In this document: positions 6,808-12,903 of the stretch, one piece after another
How positions within the stretch are numbered: position 1 is the first letter of the stretch
Layout: each line of letters opens with the position of its first letter
Assembly: GCA_902470925.1 (NCBI GenBank)
Contig: CABRIF010000071.1
Coordinates: 1 to 12,942 of the forward strand
Source: an uncultured Collinsella sp.
GTDB lineage: Bacteria > Actinomycetota > Coriobacteriia > Coriobacteriales > Coriobacteriaceae
Direction of reading: 5' to 3'
Length of the DNA stretch: 12,942 bases
Notes under the pieces: generated by a model
The model's database searches: none
What the model saw: only the letters and a program-made list of their open reading frames with translations
What the model was told of the DNA's origin: nothing
Made by a program: the position numbers and the translations under genes

Positions 6808-8232
6808 CTACCTGGTCTGTTCGGTGCGTGCAAGCGCCCGCAGGGAAAACAGGACAAGCAGTACCGTGCAGGCGAGCATGCACAGGTACGCCGCCTCGGT
6901 TCCTGCGGCGGTGGCTTGGGCCAGGGCCGTCGCATCGGCACCTGCTCCGCTTGCGCCCGATGCCTGGGCGATGCTCACGGCCGAGGCGCACAGGGCGGTG
7001 CCCACACCGCCGGCAAGCTGCTGAACGGTGTTGGTGAACGCGTTTCCGCTGGATATGAGATGCGGAGGCAGGGAGGTGAGGCCCAGGGTGCGGACGCTGA
7101 CGTTGGTGGATGCCTGCCCGGCGCTGAACAGGGCATGGCCTGCGATCAAGATGCCGAGCGGCGCGCGTCCTCCGGCGAGTGCCAGCAGCAGACAGGCCGC
7201 CACGGCGGCGAGCGCACCGGCGAGTATGGGGGTGCGCGGACCAAAGCGGTCGAAGGCCTGTCCGGAGAGGAGCACGGTGGCGGCCATGGCAAGGCAACCG
7301 GGCACGAGGGCCATGCCGGCGATGGCGGTGCTTGTTCCGAGGACGAGCTGCATGGCATTGGGAAGGAGATAGTTGAGGCCCAAGCAGACGGCTTGCCCTG
7401 TTATCAGCGCGGCGGAGGAAAAGGCGAAGGTACGCGACTTGAAGATGTGCCAGTCGATGAGAGGCTGGTCGCATGTGCGGCTGTGGATGACGCAGGCGGC
7501 TCCGGCGAGCCATGCGATGGCGAGGGGCACCACGACGAACAGCGCCTGGGAGCCGAGCTGCTCCAGGTTGCTCATGCCGATGAGGATGCCGGTCGAGCAG
7601 CTGGCGAGCAGCAGGAACCCGAGCATGTCGAAGGGGGTAGTGCGGTGCCTGTTGGGATCGTCGATGATGCGAAGCGCGCGGGCGCCCAGCACGCAGGCGA
7701 GAACCGCTATGGGAAGGAGCGACCAGAACACCGATCGCCAGCCGAAAAGCTGGATGAGGACGCCTCCGAGCGATGGGCCGACTGCCGGAGCGATCGAGGT
7801 GGTAAAGGAGGCGATGCCCGCCATGGAGCCTACGGAGCGCTCGGGCACCTGCGTATAGACGATGTCGAACATAAGCGGCAAAGCGCAGGCGGTGCCGGCT
7901 CCCTGCAGCAGGCGACCGACGACAAGCACGGCAAACGACGGGGCGCATGCGTCGACAACAAGGCCGATGGAAAACAGGGCGCAGGCGGCGACAAAGAGAT
8001 GTCTCATGCAGAAGCGGCGGATGAGGTATCCCGAGGCGGGCATGAGGATGGCGAGGACGAGCAGGTAGCCGGTGGTGGTCCATTGGACTTCGTTCGACGC
8101 GACGCCGAATTCGCGCATCAGTGCCGGAAACGCGATGTTTATCGAGGTCTCGACCATCACGCCGCAAAACGACAGGAGACCGGTGGCGACGATGGAGACG
8201 ATAAGGGCTACCGAACGTGTTCGCTCGCGCAT
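6808..8232 (-). CDS. MFS exporter, DHA2-like drug:H+ antiporter
   Basis: This 474-residue protein has about 14 hydrophobic segments, the topology of DHA2-type multidrug exporters. It contains ETSINIAFPALM (28-39, the first-helix motif with Glu in place of the usual Asp), GYLIRRFCMRHLF (68-80, motif A in the loop after helix 2), GRLLQGAGTA (106-115, motif B) and APAVGPSLGG (148-157, motif C, the antiporter signature), followed by FGWRSVFW (163-170). It should export hydrophobic or cationic compounds driven by protons. The start chosen is the ATG at 8232, because helix 1 begins within 7 residues. The frame stays open upstream, but the added residues are not transporter-like. The ribosome site is modest (GAGG, 4 nt away). 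It is probably the first gene of the operon with the flavin reductase-like, SirTM and macrodomain genes. Confidence 0.88.
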   Translation of the reverse strand: MRERTRSVALIVSIVATGLLSFCGVMVETSINIAFPALMREFGVASNEVQWTTTGYLLVLAILMPASGYLIRRFCMRHLFVAACALFSIGLVVDACAPSFAVLVVGRLLQGAGTACALPLMFDIVYTQVPERSVGSMAGIASFTTSIAPAVGPSLGGVLIQLFGWRSVFWSLLPIAVLACVLGARALRIIDDPNRHRTTPFDMLGFLLLASCSTGILIGMSNLEQLGSQALFVVVPLAIAWLAGAACVIHSRTCDQPLIDWHIFKSRTFAFSSAALITGQAVCLGLNYLLPNAMQLVLGTSTAIAGMALVPGCLAMAATVLLSGQAFDRFGPRTPILAGALAAVAACLLLALAGGRAPLGILIAGHALFSAGQASTNVSVRTLGLTSLPPHLISSGNAFTNTVQQLAGGVGTALCASAVSIAQASGASGAGADATALAQATAAGTEAAYLCMLACTVLLVLFSLRALARTEQTR

Positions 8233-8342
8233 GATGCCTCGATTCCAGGGTAGAGGTGGGTCGATGGTGAGGGGCTCGCCCTCAATGGCACCATCATGCC
8301 GTCTGGCGCACGATGCGGTAAGTACGCACAAAAAGGTGGGCT

Positions 8343-8360
8343 GGTTACGCGGAGGTAACC
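8343..8360. promoter_or_regulatory. Inverted repeat, possible operator for MFS operon
   Basis: GGTTAC-N6-GTAACC is a perfect dyad with 6-bp arms, centred about 120 nt upstream of the MFS start. The form suits a TetR- or other dimeric repressor site. No such regulator gene is in the window and no strong promoter is seen beside it. Confidence 0.35.
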
Positions 8361-8668
8361 GTTGGAGGGAATTCGGGTGAACATGACGGGCACCGGCCGT
8401 GGAGCGGTAAGGGGCGTCGGTCGTTGGGCGGTGACGGGCGGGGCCTGCGAGCGGAGGCGGAGAGCCACGGTTGGGCCCACGCTCGGAGGCGGATGGTGGC
8501 GGGCGGAACCGGCGTGCGGAGCCAGAGGACGGCGAGCTCGACTATCCGGCGCACGCCGCGGAGGGCGGTCGGCGTGAGTTGCCGTCGCGCATGGGGTGTT
8601 GGCGCGAAGGCCCGCACCGTCGCAGCCTGGGGCGATCAGGGCAGGTGTGGAATGGTGTTGAAGACGCC

Positions 8669-8699
8669 TTGCCTTGGAGCTGGGTCAAGGGGGTAGGAT
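8669..8699 (+). promoter_or_regulatory. MerR-type promoter of the merR gene (19-bp spacer)
   Basis: TTGCCT (8669-8674) and TAGGAT (8694-8699) are separated by 19 bp, the overlong spacer typical of MerR-activated promoters. The imperfect dyad CCTTG-N9-CAAGG (8672-8690) sits between them. The arrangement, and the word CTTGCCTTGGAGC, recur at 9880-9911. Autoregulation by the encoded MerR protein is inferred. Confidence 0.65.
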
Positions 8700-8732
8700 G
8701 GGGCAACGACAGTTCCGGCGAGAGGATTCGCT

Positions 8733-9113
8733 ATGCGTATTGCAGAGGTTGTTGAGAAGTACGGGGTCAGCGCGGATACGCTGCGCTATTACGAGCGTAT
8801 CGGCTTGCTGCCGCACGTGCGCCGCAACGCCAGCGGCATCCGCGACTACGGCGAGGAGGACTGCGCGCGCATCTCGTTCGTGAAGTGCATGCGTGGCGCG
8901 AACGTGTCCATCGAGGCGCTCATCGAATACATGCAGCTGTTCGACCGTGGTGACGAGACGCTCGAGGCGCGCAAGGAGATCTTGATTGAGCAGCGCGAGG
9001 AGGCCCGCAAGCGCTTGGAGCGCATCCAAGCGGGACTCGACCGCCTGGACTACAAAATCGCCCACTACGACGAGCTGCTCGCAAAGGGAGGGTCCACGCT
9101 GAGCTGCGAGTAG
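8733..9113 (+). CDS. MerR-family regulator, AdhR/NmlR-like
   Basis: This 126-residue protein has the MerR layout. A winged helix-turn-helix (MRIAEVVEKYGVSADTLRYYE, 1-21, then RIGLLPHVRRNASGIRDY, 22-39) is followed by a linker and a long dimerisation coiled coil (about 78-118). There is no large effector domain, as in the AdhR/NmlR group that senses aldehydes, methylglyoxal, quinones or nitric oxide through a single cysteine. Cys52 lies at the same position as the reactive cysteine of Bacillus subtilis AdhR. Cys44 and Cys125 are extra. The start is ATG with GAGAGGA about 6 nt upstream. A 19-bp-spacer promoter precedes this gene, and a near copy precedes the CMD-cupin gene, which suggests autoregulation and control of that target. 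In B. subtilis AdhR also governs a carboxymuconolactone decarboxylase gene. Confidence 0.9.
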   Translation: MRIAEVVEKYGVSADTLRYYERIGLLPHVRRNASGIRDYGEEDCARISFVKCMRGANVSIEALIEYMQLFDRGDETLEARKEILIEQREEARKRLERIQAGLDRLDYKIAHYDELLAKGGSTLSCE

Positions 9114-9285
9114 CTGCGCCGGGAGTAGGACAAACGCCCGCGAACGCTGCAGGTTGCCGGGGTGCGGCGCGCGTGGCAGGGCGGCCGGGGCGTGGCCGTC
9201 GGCTTCGGTGTGACTGCGCGTCGTTCCCGCAGGTTTCTGTGAGCGAAGCAAGCGGTTCGAGACGGCGTTCGCGGAGCAGTAAAAA

Positions 9286-9315
9286 TTGGCTAACGGCACG
9301 CAGATTGGGTATCAC
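9286..9315 (+). promoter_or_regulatory. Possible promoter of the small membrane protein gene
   Basis: TTGGCT (9286-9291) and TATCAC (9310-9315) have an 18-bp spacer in a locally AT-richer stretch 46 nt upstream of the small gene. Each hexamer has mismatches, so the call is tentative. Confidence 0.3.
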
Positions 9316-9361
9316 AGGGGTAGCACCGCATGGCGCAGGGTTTGCGACGAGAGGAGCTATC

Positions 9362-9604
9362 ATGGCTGGTAGTGAGATCCTGATGGCGTTGTTGTTGGTT
9401 GCTGTGTGCGTGACCGCGGGGTGCCTCGTGGTTCCGCGGGCGTGGCGTCGGTGGTCGGCGGCAACAAAGCCTGCCGATGAGCGGCTGGAGTATGCCGCCC
9501 ACCTGGGTGACCGCATCGATCGCGGTCCGTCTGAGGTCGAAGCCGACGAGCGCGAGCGCGCGGGGTATCGCGAGCTCGAGGGGACGCCGATCAAGCAAGC
9601 ATAA
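9362..9604 (+). CDS. Small single-pass membrane protein, function unknown
   Basis: This 80-residue protein has a strong GAGGAG ribosome site 5 nt before its ATG. The frame extends upstream without such a site, so this start is chosen. Residues 5-25 (EILMALLLVAVCVTAGCLVVP) form one transmembrane helix. The PRAWRRW segment after it gives positive charge, suggesting a cytoplasmic C-terminus. Residues 38-80 are highly charged (ADERLEYAAHLGDRIDRGPSE) and probably helical. TAGC resembles a lipobox but lacks Leu/Val/Ile at -3, so lipidation is unlikely. No family is recognised. It lies between the MerR regulator and its likely CMD-cupin target. It has no copy of the MerR-type promoter, so its link to that system is positional only. 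Confidence 0.6.
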   Translation: MAGSEILMALLLVAVCVTAGCLVVPRAWRRWSAATKPADERLEYAAHLGDRIDRGPSEVEADERERAGYRELEGTPIKQA

Positions 9605-9880
9605 GGTTCGGGAGCTGTCGCTCGATGAGGCGATTGGCCGGGGCCGGGATGGGCTGGTGCCTGCGCTTTCGGTCGGCAAGGGCGCGGCTTGGCTCGCCTG
9701 CTCTTTGGGAGTGGTTTTCTGTCTCACGGTGTTGCGTGTGCCTGCAGGGGCAGCGTGATGCCGTATGCGCGCTCGCTGGGAGCGGTGCGGCTTCCCGGCA
9801 TCGCACGCCCGTCGGAGGTACGGTGCTCGGCATGCTCGCCTGCTCAAGCTGAATCGTTACCATGAGCTCGAAAAAGGTGC

Positions 9881-9911
9881 TTGCCTTGGAGCCGACTCGA
9901 AGGTCTAGGGT
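9881..9911 (+). promoter_or_regulatory. MerR-type promoter of the CMD-cupin gene (19-bp spacer)
   Basis: TTGCCT (9881-9886) and TAGGGT (9906-9911) are separated by 19 bp. The 20-bp dyad CCTT-x-GAG-N4-CTC-x-AAGG (9884-9903) lies in the spacer. Its left part is identical to the site before the MerR gene, and the hexamers sit at the same distances. Activation by the AdhR-like regulator through spacer distortion is the natural inference. Confidence 0.7.
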
Positions 9912-9927
9912 GGAGTCATCACCAGTT

Positions 9928-9959
9928 AACGGGGCGCATCCGGGTGGGTGCGCCCCGTT
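9928..9959 (+). promoter_or_regulatory. Strong 5'-leader hairpin
   Basis: AACGGGGCGCA (9928-9938) and TGCGCCCCGTT (9949-9959) form a perfect 11-bp stem with a 10-nt loop. It lies entirely in the leader between the promoter and the ribosome site (9962-9971). No T tract follows, so it is not a standard terminator. It may stabilise the messenger or modulate ribosome access. Confidence 0.6.
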
Positions 9960-9976
9960 GCGAGAGAGGGGTTTCC

Positions 9977-10831
9977 ATGGTCAAGCAAACTGCCGGCCGC
10001 GATGCGCTGGGCACCTTCGCGCCCACCTTTGCGGCGCTGAACGACGATGTCCTGTTCGGCGAGGTGTGGTCGCGCGAGGATAAGCTCAACCTCAAGCTGC
10101 GCTCGATCGTGACGGTGACGGCGCTCGTCAGCAAGGGCATGGTCGATGCATCGTTCGAGTACCATCTCAAGACGGCGAAGGCCAACGGCGTGACGCGCGA
10201 GGAGATGGCCGAGATCCTGACGCATCTGGCCTTTTACGCGGGCTGGCCGAATGCCTGGGCGGCGTTCAACAAAGCGGTCGCGGTGTACGCGGTCGATGGC
10301 GCGGGCGCATTCGATGCCGAGACGGCTGCAGCCGATGCTGCTGCGTGTAGCGCCGCGGACGATGCCGGTTCCGCCTCCGGTGGCGATGGTGCGTCCGACG
10401 CATCCGTCTCTTCCGCGCCGGCGCCGTTCGCCCCGATGTTCGGCTTGGGCAATCCCAACGACGCCTACGCGGCGTATTTCTCGGGCGCGTCGTTTTTGAA
10501 CCCGTTGACCGATTCCGCCACGCAGGGCATCGGCTTGGCGAACGTGAGCTTTGAGCCGGGCTGCCGCAACAACTGGCACGTGCATCACGCCAAGACGGGC
10601 GGCGGACAGATGCTGATCTGCACGGACGGGCGCGGCTGGTACCAGGAGTGGGGCAAGCCGGCGCAGGAGCTCACGCCGGGTTCGGTGGTCTACATCCCGG
10701 CGGGCGTGAAGCACTGGCACGGTGCGGCAGCGGACAGCTGGTTTGCGCACGTGGCGTTCGAGGTTCCGGGGGAGGGCTGCTCGAACGAGTGGCTCGAGCC
10801 AGTGTCGGATGAGCAGTACGCGGCGCTGTAA
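9977..10831 (+). CDS. Carboxymuconolactone decarboxylase-cupin fusion protein
   Basis: This 284-residue protein starts at ATG with GAGAGAGGGG 5 nt upstream. Upstream codons in the same frame overlap the promoter and are excluded. Residues 1-105 are a carboxymuconolactone decarboxylase-like domain (LRSIVTVTALVSKGM 41-55, EYHLKTAKANGVTREEMAEILTHLAFYAGWP 61-91). It lacks the Cys-x-x-Cys pair of AhpD peroxidases, so it is the CMD rather than the thiol-reductase type. A low-complexity Ala/Ser/Asp linker (108-150) leads to a cupin (about 155-275) with a metal site: His201 and His203 in NWHVHHAK, then His246/His248 in GVKHWHG. The fusion is common in bacteria near aldehyde- or quinone-responsive regulators. 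The substrate is not known, and true muconolactone breakdown is unlikely because no protocatechuate pathway genes are nearby. Control by the MerR-type promoter is predicted. Confidence 0.9.
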   Translation: MVKQTAGRDALGTFAPTFAALNDDVLFGEVWSREDKLNLKLRSIVTVTALVSKGMVDASFEYHLKTAKANGVTREEMAEILTHLAFYAGWPNAWAAFNKAVAVYAVDGAGAFDAETAAADAAACSAADDAGSASGGDGASDASVSSAPAPFAPMFGLGNPNDAYAAYFSGASFLNPLTDSATQGIGLANVSFEPGCRNNWHVHHAKTGGGQMLICTDGRGWYQEWGKPAQELTPGSVVYIPAGVKHWHGAAADSWFAHVAFEVPGEGCSNEWLEPVSDEQYAAL

Positions 10832-10852
10832 GGTTGGTTTGATACCCGCGGT

Positions 10853-10878
10853 CCGGTAGGCATCGCATGGCCTGCCGG
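10853..10878 (+). terminator. Possible terminator hairpin after CMD-cupin gene
   Basis: CCGGTAGGC (10853-10861) pairs with GCCTGCCGG (10870-10878) over 9 bp, counting one T-G pair, with an 8-nt loop. It begins 21 nt after the stop codon. No T tract follows. Confidence 0.35.
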
Positions 10879-11041
10879 GTCGCCATTGTCCGATCGGAGC
10901 GGGGGCGCAGGCGGCGCATCGAGCATGGCCGGCCGTTTGCGACTCAGGCGGACCATGATGTTACGGACGGTGGCGTTTCGGATCGAGGCGTTCGGTTCGT
11001 GCATACCTGACCCCCATCTGACGGTTCGGCTGGATATGACA

Positions 11042-11080
11042 AGGCCCCGTACGAGGATTGAATTGCCTCGTACGGGGCCT
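11042..11080. terminator. Strong bidirectional terminator-like stem-loop
   Basis: AGGCCCCGTACGAGG (11042-11056) and CCTCGTACGGGGCCT (11066-11080) form a perfect 15-bp stem with a 9-nt AT-rich loop between two converging genes. T tracts are short on both strands (GTGCGTTTGGTT on plus), but the stem's strength and position suit termination of both transcripts. Confidence 0.7.
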
Positions 11081-11271
11081 GTGCGTTTGGTTGGCCCGGG
11101 GTCGCGTGCCTTGCGTTCGGGGTTCGCGGCCTGGACCTGAGAGCTGCTGGGCCTGCGAATCTGTGGGCTCGCGAGCCATTGATGCGACCCGAGAATCGTC
11201 GAGGCGCGCGACTCTGTGCGCCGCCGCTTCTCGCTCACCACCAAACCCGCGAGTTATCGCAGCTGCGAGTC

Positions 11272-12660
11272 CTACGCCGCGTTCGCCTCGGCCACGGCCT
11301 GCATGGCCACGGCCCCGATGAAGTTGACCGGCTGGCAGAAGTTCGGCTGGAAGAACAGGTCGACACCGGCGAGCTGGTCGATCGTGAAGCCAGCCTGGAT
11401 GGCGATGGACACGGCATTGGCCGCCTCAGTGATGTCGTGCTGGCACAGGAACTGGGCGCCCAGGACGCGACGGGTCGCGGGGTCCCAGGTGAGCGTGGCG
11501 GTGACCGGCGTGGTGGTGAGCATGAAGTCGGGACGGTAGTCCTGGACGAGCGTCGTGGAGCAGGCATTCACGCCGCGCGCCTCGGCCCCGCCCTGCGTGA
11601 GGCCCGTGGCCGCCATCGACAGATCGAACAGCTGCACGGCGCTGGTGGCCTGCGTGCCCATGTAGCGCTGCGTGGGCTCGACGATGTTGGCGCCCACGAG
11701 CAGCGCCTGGCGCACGGCATTGGTTGCCAGCGGGATGTAGTCATAGGTTCCGGTGGGGTTGTAGAGCACGGTGCAGGAGTCGCCCGCCGCGAGCACATCG
11801 GCGCTCAGCTCGGAGGAGCCGGCCGGGAACGCGCGCATGTACTCATCGGTCTTGATGGCGCCGTTCGGCATCATCTCGAGCTGGCCGTCGAACAGGTCGG
11901 TGCGCGGCAGGAAGCCGGCGCCCAGGATGGCATAGTCGACGTGGTAGGAGCCGCCGTCGGTGACCACGGTCACGCCCGCGCCGTCCTCGTCCAGCGTAAA
12001 CGAGCGCACGAGCTGGCCGCAGGCGAGGGTCACGCCGTGCTCGGTGAAGGCCTGCTCGACCTTGTCCGTGATGGCGGCGTCGAAGTTCTTGGCGAGTACA
12101 CGGTCCAGGCCGTCGATCAGCGTCGCGTCCACGCCCGCCTCGCTCAGCTGCTCGGCCAGCTCAGCGCCGATGTAGCCCGCGCCGATTACCGCGACCGAGG
12201 ACGCCTTCATGGCGCGCTCCTTGATGGCCTTGCCGTGGTCCCAGTTCTTGCACAGCAGCACGCGGCCGGATGCTAGGCCCTCGTCGAGCCCCTCGATGGG
12301 CGGGCAGACGGGCTTGGAGCCGGTGGTGACGACGAGCTTGTCGAAGGTGTAGGCAACCGAATCGCCACCGTCGAGGCTTTGGGCCGTGAGCGTTTTGCCG
12401 GCAACGTCAACCGAGAGTACGTCGGTGCGCATGTGCATCTGCGCGCCCAGCCCGGCGAGGGCCTCGGGCGAGGAGTAGAACATGCGCGCGGGGTCGCTGA
12501 CGTGGCCGCCGGCCCACAGGGCGATGCCGCAGGAGAGGAACGAGAGCGTGTCGTTGCGCTCGAACACGTGGACCGTCCAGTCGGGGTGGGCGGTGAGGAT
12601 GGACTGGGCGGCGAAGGTGCCGGCGTGCGTGCAGCCAACAACGGCGACGGTGGTGCTCAT
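11272..12660 (-). CDS. NADH oxidase / CoA-disulfide reductase family flavoprotein
   Basis: This 462-residue protein has the full length and layout of the Nox/CoADR group of pyridine nucleotide-disulfide oxidoreductases. VAVVGCTHAGTFAA (5-18) binds FAD and carries the conserved His12. LSFLSCGIALW (39-49) contains the single redox-active Cys44. VAVIGAGYIGAELAEQLSEAG (156-176) binds NAD(P)H, and AAGD (291-294) closes the second FAD contact. The C-terminal dimer domain ends with FFQPNFCQPVNF (436-447). The likely reaction is NADH-dependent reduction of O2 to water in the cytoplasm, protecting an anaerobe and regenerating NAD. CoA-disulfide or polysulfide reduction cannot be excluded. The start is ATG with AAGGAG 7 nt upstream. 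It is a single gene by spacing. Confidence 0.92.
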   Translation of the reverse strand: MSTTVAVVGCTHAGTFAAQSILTAHPDWTVHVFERNDTLSFLSCGIALWAGGHVSDPARMFYSSPEALAGLGAQMHMRTDVLSVDVAGKTLTAQSLDGGDSVAYTFDKLVVTTGSKPVCPPIEGLDEGLASGRVLLCKNWDHGKAIKERAMKASSVAVIGAGYIGAELAEQLSEAGVDATLIDGLDRVLAKNFDAAITDKVEQAFTEHGVTLACGQLVRSFTLDEDGAGVTVVTDGGSYHVDYAILGAGFLPRTDLFDGQLEMMPNGAIKTDEYMRAFPAGSSELSADVLAAGDSCTVLYNPTGTYDYIPLATNAVRQALLVGANIVEPTQRYMGTQATSAVQLFDLSMAATGLTQGGAEARGVNACSTTLVQDYRPDFMLTTTPVTATLTWDPATRRVLGAQFLCQHDITEAANAVSIAIQAGFTIDQLAGVDLFFQPNFCQPVNFIGAVAMQAVAEANAA

Positions 12661-12720
12661 AGATGCGCTCCTTAATCGATGTATGGGGCCTTTTTCGCGG
12701 AAAGGCTCTGATAGTTAAAT

Positions 12721-12750
12721 GATATACAACAAGCAACATATTTCGGACAA
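12721..12750 (-). promoter_or_regulatory. Possible promoter of the NADH oxidase gene
   Basis: The minus strand reads TTGTCC (12745-12750), an 18-bp spacer, then TATATC (12721-12726), in the only AT-rich stretch upstream of the gene. The leader that follows contains a small hairpin (GCCTTT/AAAGGC, 12688-12706). No clear Rex-type operator is seen. Confidence 0.35.
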
Positions 12751-12760
12751 GAGAGGAAAA

Positions 12761-12903
12761 GAATCGGCGGGCGGTGGCATATATGGCGGTAAACGGTTGG
12801 GATATCGGCGCGGGGCGGTGGCGTAGGGCGGCCGAGAGGGATGCCGGCGTGGGATGCTGGTACAGGGCTGCCGGACGGAATGCGGGCGCAGGGCGGCCAG
12901 GCG
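12761..12903. repeat. Degenerate 39-bp tandem repeats at the contig end
   Basis: Two consecutive 39-bp units (12801-12839 and 12840-12878) agree at roughly 70% of positions, both opening GAT-x-x-CGGCG and containing AGGGC-x-GCCG. A third is cut off by the adapter (12879-12903), and a more degenerate unit may precede them (12761-12800). On the plus strand they read as 13-residue repeats (DIGAGRWRRAAER, DAGVGCWYRAAGR) in a frame open from ATG 12783 to the contig end. No good ribosome site precedes that ATG, so coding is uncertain. Confidence 0.4.

Larger units (their letters stand above)
8233..8732. other. 500-nt divergent intergenic region
   Basis: This lies between the divergent MFS and MerR genes. 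It holds an inverted repeat (8343-8360) on the MFS side and the MerR-type promoter (8669-8699) on the other. The 300 nt between them is very GC-rich. Open frames on both strands there are Arg/Gly-rich, lack clear ribosome sites and resemble no family, so I call no gene. Confidence 0.6.
9605..9976. other. Intergenic region with promoter and leader of CMD-cupin gene
   Basis: About 275 nt follow the small gene before the MerR-type promoter at 9881. Positions 9606-9758 contain an open frame overlapping the end of the small gene in another frame, ending in a hydrophobic stretch (GAAWLACSLGVVFCLTVLRV), but with no convincing start. Nothing recognisable lies at 9760-9880. The rest is the promoter and a leader with a strong hairpin. 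Confidence 0.5.
10832..11271. other. Convergent intergenic region, 440 nt
   Basis: This lies between the 3' ends of the CMD-cupin (+) and NADH oxidase (-) genes. It holds a hairpin just after the CMD-cupin gene and a perfect 15-bp stem at 11042-11080. The remaining sequence shows no frame with a ribosome site or a recognisable product. Confidence 0.6.

Noticed and set aside
6122..8167. 681-codon minus-strand frame reading through the flavin reductase into the MFS region
   Set aside because: Only its last 191 codons are protein-like (flavin reductase). The upstream part is an out-of-frame shadow of the MFS gene.
8215..8226. CGAAC-N2-GTTCG at 8212-8223 as a LexA box for the MFS operon
   Set aside because: The spacing between half-sites is 2 instead of 4 and it lies inside the MFS coding start, so it does not fit the consensus.
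6691..8253. Long plus-strand frame of 520 codons antisense to the MFS gene
   Set aside because: It is Gly/Glu/Arg-rich with no domain, as expected opposite a GC-rich membrane protein gene. The minus strand has clear transporter motifs.
8362..8755. Small plus-strand frames in the MFS-merR gap
   Set aside because: They have no ribosome sites, Arg/Gly-rich composition, mutual overlap and overlap with the merR promoter.
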